Assembly: GCA_004794655.1 (NCBI GenBank)
Contig: SMMW01000555.1
Location: forward strand, 1,364,001-1,428,000
DNA: 64,000 bases
Direction: 5' to 3'
Origin: Marisa cornuarietis
Lineage: Eukaryota > Mollusca > Gastropoda > Architaenioglossa > Ampullariidae
A program made the position numbers and the translations under genes. A model generated the notes under the pieces. It did no database searches. It had not been told where the DNA came from and saw only the letters and a program-made list of their open reading frames with translations. Of the stretch, positions 57,054 through 64,000 are shown in pieces (positions within the stretch are counted from its first letter, which is position 1; each line of letters opens with the position of its first letter).

Positions 57054-60000
57054 ATGGATGGAGATAAGAAGAGTCCGGAAACGACTCAGAATACAGAGCT
57101 AAGAACGGGTAAGATAAGCTGCGTGCGTGTGGTGGAGGGGGAGAAACAGAAATTATATGTTAAAATGTTCACAACGGAAGGAAGAAGTTAAAAATAAGAA
57201 GCCTGTAGGGTGTGGATCACGAGATAAGCTTACATTAACATGAAACCTATAATATTATATAATATGAAAGTATTTTCTTCATTAACAGGCCTTTATTATC
57301 CTTCAGTAAAACTGTTGTCGGCCACCAACAGAAAATATCATCCAGGAAGAGGGAAAAGAACGCTCATGGTTTCTCCAGTATTTGTGTATCCTGCCGATTT
57401 CTCACACATAAATTACCAGCACAGTCACACTCACATAGCCAATCCAGCGGGAAAGGTCTGCTGTTACCACAAGGTAGGAACAAACTGAATAAAAAAAAGG
57501 GTTCCTATTATATTTTTTGATTTTGTTGTTAAGAGCAAGCGAAGGATAGGACGGAGTCTCAAAATTCGGCCAAGCAACAGCTTCAGCAAGAGCATGAACA
57601 AAAGGATCAACAAGAGGATCAACAAGACCATCCACAGGAGACACAAGGTGACTATAACACGGCCCCTATTAGTTCACAAAATATACAAAATTATGCTATT
57701 GGAATAACAATTACTTTTATGCATTTTGTCTTATCGAAAATCTTTCCGATATAGATGAGAAAGATCTTGTTTTTAAGATCGCTCACAAGTGCAAATGCCC
57801 GACAGTTTACCTGAAACCAAAAGGTTAAAAAAGCACTGATATTATGAGCCTCTTTCTTTAACTACTTGCTCGTTCGATTTGTGACTATTATTAGGCAAAG
57901 TCGAAAAAAAAAATGGTTTTAATGTCAACATTTTATTCTTAAAGACAAGGGGAGGCAACTGTGTCCTGAGCGATGATATTTCACAGAGCGAGTGAAACTT
58001 GTTTGGAGTAAATCTGCAAATGGCTAAAAGCGCAGTGTCGAGGGATTTGGGGCTTGTTACACAAACATGATTGATAGACAGCAATGGTGCTTTTTTTTGA
58101 TGATAACTTGTCCTATAGATACAGCAAGTGAGGACAACTGTCATAAGAAAAACAAGAGACTGCTGACGTGCATCCTGCTGTGGAGGGCGATAGCGCGCGC
58201 TCACTATGGCGCCCTGGGTGAGTCCTTTAGCACTGATAGTCATGTTGTCTTGGTCCTGGGTGAGCCCTTATGACTCTTCACCTTCCCTGATAGTCATGTG
58301 GTATTTGTACACAAGTGACAATCCTGTCTTTGCTGCAATGTCATATCTGTTTACTCCCGTTGTCTCCATACACCTATCCGTCCTTTAGACTCGTAGTCCA
58401 TAACCGCCGCCTGCTCCGTTGTCCGTGATTAAGTAAATATACTGCAAATTTGCCTTATTGAAGATGCTCACAGCTGTATACCTTGTGGGGTCATTCAGGT
58501 GTCAGCCGGAAAAGCCAAAAACGGATGAAGAGTAACCTTGACGACACACTCGACAGGAACATTAGTTTGAAACGCGCTCTAGAAGGTTAGTTCGTACATT
58601 TCGTTGACACACACAATCACGTCGGTCTACACACAGACAGACGAGCAAACAAAATTCTTCCAGAAAGACAAAAACATGCAGAAACCCACACGAGTCCACA
58701 CATCCACAATGACTTATTTTCGTCGCACATGCACAAATACAGACATAAACATAAATACGATACACTACACGTATAGGTGCTATACACTCTACATATTGAG
58801 ACTATACAATATTCGTATCGACACTATAGACCTTCATAAAAACAAAGCCGAAGCTGAGATATAAAAAATGTGTACATTTTCAGACTCGAGGAAAAAAGCT
58901 GAGTTTGAGAGGGAAAAGAATCAGTCTGAGCGAGAGGCTGAAAGAAGTAAGTACCAGACAATTTCCTGGTTCTGAGCTGCACGACTCGTTTCTAAAACTG
59001 TTTTAAAGAAGCAAAATCTCTTCTTTGCCTTTTAGATGCATTTCACAAGAACATACAAAAAATTGTTCTGACAGGACGGAAAGTCAGATTTAAACACCTT
59101 TATCTTACTTAAAGCAGTTTTTGTTTTAAAAATTCTAAAATTGTGATTTTCACTTTATACTGATTATCTAAATAGAGTTAAGGCCTAAAAGTGTTTAAAT
59201 TAGAAATGTGTAGAGCAACTGGCCCCTGGCGTTTTGATGCCAGGTCGACAGGTGGAATGGACCCAGTGTAAGGCCAGTTATTGCTGGTTCAGTCCATTTC
59301 ATCGAGGTAGTTACTCACAATAATGTTCATTTTATCTTGTTGATAAGACATTTATCAAGCTAATTCATAGAGTCAGGTACAAATATTTAAATTTACATTT
59401 CCTAAAAAGCAAAATTCTCCTCTCAATGACATAAAATATAAATTATATTTATTTTACTTCTTTTGCCATATTTTGCCTTTTTTTGGTTATAAAAACCTAT
59501 GGATATAGTATTGTGGCCCAGCTTCTAGCTTCTCTTTGTCACGGATGGTTCACCAATTTTATTTCTCTGCTCAGGACAGACAGAAGAGCTACGCCAACAG
59601 GTCCAGATCTTTCAATCGAAAGCTCAGACACTGGAAAAAGAAAACTCCGAGCTCCTCACAGAAAAGGAAGAAAAACAAAGTAAGTGGAAATGCAGTGGAA
59701 TATAGAGTCCAGCTGTGAGAGTTCTGCCATCATTCCTGAGTGCTAATGTCTGGACTGGGCTTGAGTGACTTGAAATGTTTTGTGTCAGAAACTAGCTGAT
59801 GTGTTCAGCTCACCTTTTATGTGCATGTATGTGTCCGTGTTGGGTAGACGCCGGGTGTCCAGTAGATGAACAGAAACTGAAAAAACGGAGAATACTAGAG
59901 AACAAAAATGAAAATACAGAGAGATAAGTATTTTTATGTTTCAGACGAAATTGACAAGCTTAAGCAACAACTTACAAACTATCAAGGTTAGTTGATGTTT

Positions 60001-63000
60001 ACAAGTTTACACATCTTACAAACTGCCAGGGTAAAATTGATGAAGTTTGTCTCGTATACTTTGTTGTGCTGCACAAATGAATGGATTTAAAGCTCATTGT
60101 CTTCAGTATTACTTTTGATTCTGTTCTTAATTTTTTTATCATACCCATATCCTTGCATCTGCTGTCATGTAGAAAAATCTAGGCTATTTCACTTTCCGTT
60201 TAAACAATATCTTTTCTTATTTCTTTTAAAGTTTTGATTGTTACTCTGCTAGTCAGCCTGTATCTCGTTTTCATTTTCTTAATCGCCTTTTGTTATTATT
60301 TTAATGTTCGTGCTACGCAATGCGCGTGTTGTGTAGTATGAGTGTTGTTTAATGCTCGTGCCATGTAATTTGAGTGCTGTGTAATATTCTTGCTATTTAA
60401 TGTGCATTTTGTGTAATGTACATGTTGTGCAATGTGAGCGCAGTTTGAGTTATGTGTTTGTATTCTGGATGTGTTTGTGTGCGCGCAAAAGTATGTGTGA
60501 GCATACGTAAAAATCTCCGCATGTTTACTTGTTTGTTACCATGTGCGCATTCTATAATCATAAATGTGCAATCCATCGTGTTTTTTCTGTAAAGTTTTAT
60601 AATGTCACAACAAGCATTTTTTTCAAACCTAACATCTAGCTGTAGTGGTTAAAGTCGGACTACAACTGACGCAGCTTCAACAGACCGGGGACGACCTTCG
60701 TGAACAACTTCGCTCCCTTCAAGCTCAAAAAGCAGCATTAGAAAGTAATTTTTCTACTGTTATTATGTAACAAGTTATCAGTCTCTGTTCCTTTAAATGT
60801 TTCAGAACTAGAACTGAAAGTTTAAATGATTGTCTAGAGATGTTGTTTGGGGTCCGAGCATATATGGCGTAAATATTAAAAACATTGTACCTGACATGAT
60901 CAGTAGAACGAATATGCAGGTAGAGGTGGTGCAAGCATTTTCTGCTTTTGAAAGGTAATGAAACATGAGTTAATTTATAACACCTGTTTACGAGCAGTGT
61001 CTTAAATTATCAAAAATATAGAAAAAATATTGATGCACAAAGATTGAGAAAGCCCATCTTCTGGTGGCTAGCATGTTTCATTTCAAAATCAGACCCAAGT
61101 TTCTTAGATCTTGAATTGAAAAAATTTCAACTGTTAGTCCGGCAATATTGGATAGCAGATTTGTCCAGAAAAATAAAACGCTGCAGGTAAAGTGAGGGTT
61201 CCTCTTTGATATGCTTTACCATAATCACAGTGAACCGCTGATAATTAATTGCGCCGAAAAATTATCAGACGATTCATGTTTAAGAACAAAAACTTTGTAA
61301 AATATTACTTTTCTTTGCAGACAATGTGACTGCACTTCAGCAGGCGAAGGAAACTCTACAGATGAAGGTGATGCAAGTTGTGGCGGAAAATGAAGAACTG
61401 AGGCAACAGGCCAACACCCAGGCTACTTACATCAACGAATTGACAGGTAGCGTCTTTCAGTAAGGAGTATATCTTTGTACTCGTCCATAGTTATGTCTAT
61501 GCTGCCTTCCTGTACCAGCTCACAATTCTCTCTTGACATCTGTATACGTACACACTTGTCTATATATCTACCTTAGTTTTTACAAGACTTAGCTCTTATT
61601 GGCTTGTCTACCTTCTTTTTCTATGTACCTATCTTCCTTTGGCCTTATTTGTAGCACATGATTATAGTTTTTTAGACGCTGTTTTATTTTGCCTATTCAG
61701 TAAAAATCACCCCGCTAATCACCTTCTACGAAATCGCCAACTTAAAACGTATGTAGGACTCACTGTCTCGCTCAGTTATACTATATTTTATCGATGATAT
61801 CTTTGCACGGTTGCAGGTGCTTTTCAGGAAATACAAAGAGAGGCTCTGATGCTACAAGCAGATGCGGACAGAGGTCGACATGAGGTCCAGACGCTTGAAG
61901 CCCAGCTACAAGAAACATGGGACCTCGTGTGGTCACGTGACAAAAGCATTGTTGAATTGCAAAGTGAGAACACGCCGCGGCAATGCCAAGAGCTACAATT
62001 ATTCGATGATATATTCGTAAACCAAGTTTCACTTGTATCAGTACAACAAGGTTGCAAGTGTTCATTGTAAACACAAAGCTACTTTTCCCACTTGTTCTGG
62101 TCAGAAGTATAGTTCTCAATTTCCTAATTAGTACATAGCTGAAGAGCATAGAATGTAATGAGTGATTATTGATTAATAGCAAGCAAATGGGTATAGGATT
62201 ACGACTTTATACTTAAACGCTACCGTCTGAAAGACATTCACAACTATGTTTTCTAAATGGTAACACATTAGGAAGACATTATGAAGGATACATGTACCAC
62301 TGTTTGCTTAACCAGTACACTTAAAGAATTGATTCTTATAACGCATGCCTGTTTACGTTTTCTTCCTAAGAGATTCATGCAAGGACGTCTTGTTAACATC
62401 GGGGGGGGGGGGGGTTTGTTTTTATTCTAATGTTTACGACTTTCAGGAGATTTGGAGACTGCGCGTACACAGCATCAAGAACTGGAGAGCGTGCTGCGTG
62501 CCCGGAGCATGCACGTGTGGCGATACCAGACGGAGGTGGAGGAAGGCAGAAGTGAGGCCTAACTTTAATTCTTAATGGCTGGAAGTCCCTTCAGAATGTA
62601 GAAAATCTTTCGAAGTAAATGTTGTGACTCTATTATTACCTAGCAGCTTCCTCGCACCCGTCGTTCTTGGCGAGTAGAAGCTGCAGCAGCGCGCGTTTGC
62701 GCAAATGGGGGGTAGTCTGCTGTCAAGAACGCACGGGACGTGTGGACGGGTCACATACAACACACACTGACCTCACAGCGTTCTTCACGTGTTCTTTCAC
62801 ACAACAAAGTACAAAGACCTGCACGTGGGTTCCTATATCTCTATAATTTAAAAAAATCCAAATATTTTCCCACACTCAACGAATTTCAAAAAAAAAGTTA
62901 CATCAACATACCTCGCAGCTAATTAATGATTACATAAACCCTTCTAATATTTTAAATATCCCCAGTCAATATATGTGAACAAGGAAGCAGGAATATCCTT

Positions 63001-63810
63001 TCAACAACGTAGATGTCTTTGAACCTTCCAATCAAACGTCACTAACCGTCACTATATTAGTTTTCTTCCAATGTTCAACAACAGTTTCTCAAAACGTAAA
63101 TGACCAAATCACACTGTCAACGTCTGATCACAACTCACGCATCCACAGATGCACACTTGCCTGTAATACTCCTTGAAACTATACAGATATACACACCACT
63201 GCGAATCTCCAAAACACAGCAATTACTCCCAATACAGAATCCACCGGTAGAAACACAGCAATTGACGAATCTTTTCAAACACACAGCAATACTCCAATTA
63301 TCTGAATCACTAGCTTCTAAACTTCAAGCGCCGACCTCCTTTTCTTTTCTCCAAAACTCACATACAAACACACCGGTACATTCCACTCAAACCATCTTTT
63401 TCTCTCTAGAAACTTCTTCTCTCTTCCAGACGACACCTCACGTCATACCTCATTTTACGTCACGCTTTCTCAACCAAACATCAAACGTACACCCAAGAGC
63501 CACTAATCCTGCTCCACAAAACAAACAAGGGAGCTAACTACATTTCTGAAATTCATACTTTATAAAGGAGAAATTAGCCCTGCCTTACAACCTAGCAGCG
63601 AACTAACTCTAGTTCCACCCTTACTGTCACGGGTCGATCCGTGACATCTGCACATGGCTGGGCTTTCTTTAGAATGACGAGAGAGTGGATTGGAATAGAA
63701 GAATGGAACACCTGACACAAATAAAAGGTGTGCTATGTCTTATGTATGTTTTCATTTCTGTTTTTCAGGGACAATACGCATACTGGAGGAAAAGCTAAGG
63801 CAGCAGAGCT
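57054..63810 (+). CDS. Coiled-coil protein gene 2 (modular; continues past the right edge)
   Basis: Coding exons: 57054-57108, 57289-57473, 57536-57647, 58499-58585, 58884-58946, 59575-59679, 59945-59986, 60640-60744, 61321-61446, 61817-61963, 62447-62551, 63769-63810. They join in one frame (1174 nt, 391 codons plus one base). Residues 1-80 are polar and basic; about 81-117 is very Gln/Asp/Glu-rich; from about residue 118 the chain is almost pure coiled coil (EELRQQVQIFQSKAQTLEKE, LREQLRSLQAQKAALE, ELRQQANTQATYINELT). Exons 5-12 measure 63, 105, 42, 105, 126, 147, 105 and 42 nt, all phase 1-1 and all multiples of 21. Exon 6 aligns with exons A1-A5 of gene 1, so the genes are paralogues. No signal peptide or membrane segment is seen; a cytoplasmic rod or scaffold is inferred. 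Exon 2 is the least certain (alternative acceptor at 57307). Confidence 0.75.
58974..59224. mobile_element. Shorter relative of the 1.77-kb MITE in a gene 2 intron
   Basis: It shares cgtttctaaa.ctgtt, caaaatctcttct, ctgacaggacggaaagtca, ctttatcttacttaaagcag, agagttaaggcctaaaagtg and the end caactggcc with 1768-2198, but lacks about 180 bp of its interior. The left terminal repeat is degraded. Confidence 0.65.
62400..62414. repeat. Poly(G) run
   Basis: A G homopolymer of about 14 bases lies 33 nt before an exon of gene 2. The length call may be unreliable in the assembly. Confidence 0.85.
62630..63650. other. Intron of gene 2 with an unidentified insert
   Basis: About 1 kb of sequence with a distinct composition. 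It includes a minus-strand TATA-like TTTATAAAG near 63560 and a hyphenated palindrome at 63625-63646 (TGTCACGG and CCGTGACA arms). The open frame at 63100-63537 is low-complexity, His/Thr/Ser-rich, with no domain. It may be a solo LTR or other repeat on the minus strand; boundaries are not proven. Confidence 0.3.
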
Positions 63811-64000
63811 GTAAGTTGTACATTTCAATGTTTTACCACATCCTGCATTTATGTTCATTATTTAAAACAAGAACACGTACCTCATTCTGCATTTATGTTA
63901 ATTATTTAACAAGTACATTGGCCCGTTTTTCGAGATCACTGCTCTTGCGTATGCGACGAGTCTGATCTGTTTTACATCATTTGTTTCTCAATTTCACTGG

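Noticed and set aside
63100..63537. Plus-strand ORF of 145 residues in an intron of gene 2
   Set aside because: Low-complexity His/Thr/Ser/Gln-rich sequence without domain, lying in a suspected repeat insert.

Overview
The window is eukaryotic nuclear DNA: AT-rich and intron-rich, full of dinucleotide and tetranucleotide microsatellites, with several LINE lineages, MITEs, a SINE-like repeat and a complete LTR retrotransposon. The repeat families and gene style fit a lophotrochozoan, most likely a gastropod mollusc. That placement is inference, because no diagnostic marker gene is present.

Layout. 0-0.8 kb: TATA promoter and signal-peptide exon of a minus-strand secreted-protein gene that runs off the left edge. 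1.4-3.9 kb: repeats, including a MITE with 25-bp terminal inverted repeats. 4.0-5.95 kb: an old LINE reverse transcriptase split by a younger 5'-truncated LINE with a (TTCG)n tail and a 13-bp target duplication. 8.45-20.35 kb (minus): a ten-exon polypeptide N-acetylgalactosaminyltransferase gene whose splice model stays in frame throughout (1836 nt) but has one in-frame TAA in the lectin domain; a decayed L1/Tx1-like LINE lies in an intron. 21.8-25.8 kb: a hAT-like MITE and a CR1/Jockey-type LINE that carries a duplicate of its own 3'UTR inside the RT ORF. 25.9-30.1 kb (plus): a probable small gene of unknown function and a long hairpin.

31.5-43.8 kb (plus): coiled-coil gene 1, built from tandemly duplicated phase 1-1 exons. 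46.56-46.69 kb: a dead copy of one of its exons. 46.87-53.75 kb: a very young, apparently intact LTR retrotransposon with Ty3/gypsy-type enzymes in the copia-like order PR-IN-RT-RH (Gmr1-like). 57.05 kb to the right edge (plus): coiled-coil gene 2, with the same architecture.

The most notable host signal is the coiled-coil gene pair. Both genes are assembled from phase-symmetric exons whose lengths are mostly exact multiples of 21 nt (whole heptads: 42, 63, 105, 126, 147 nt), expanded by exon and block duplication that includes the introns. Coordinates were read by eye; splice boundaries rest on consensus sites and frame continuity.
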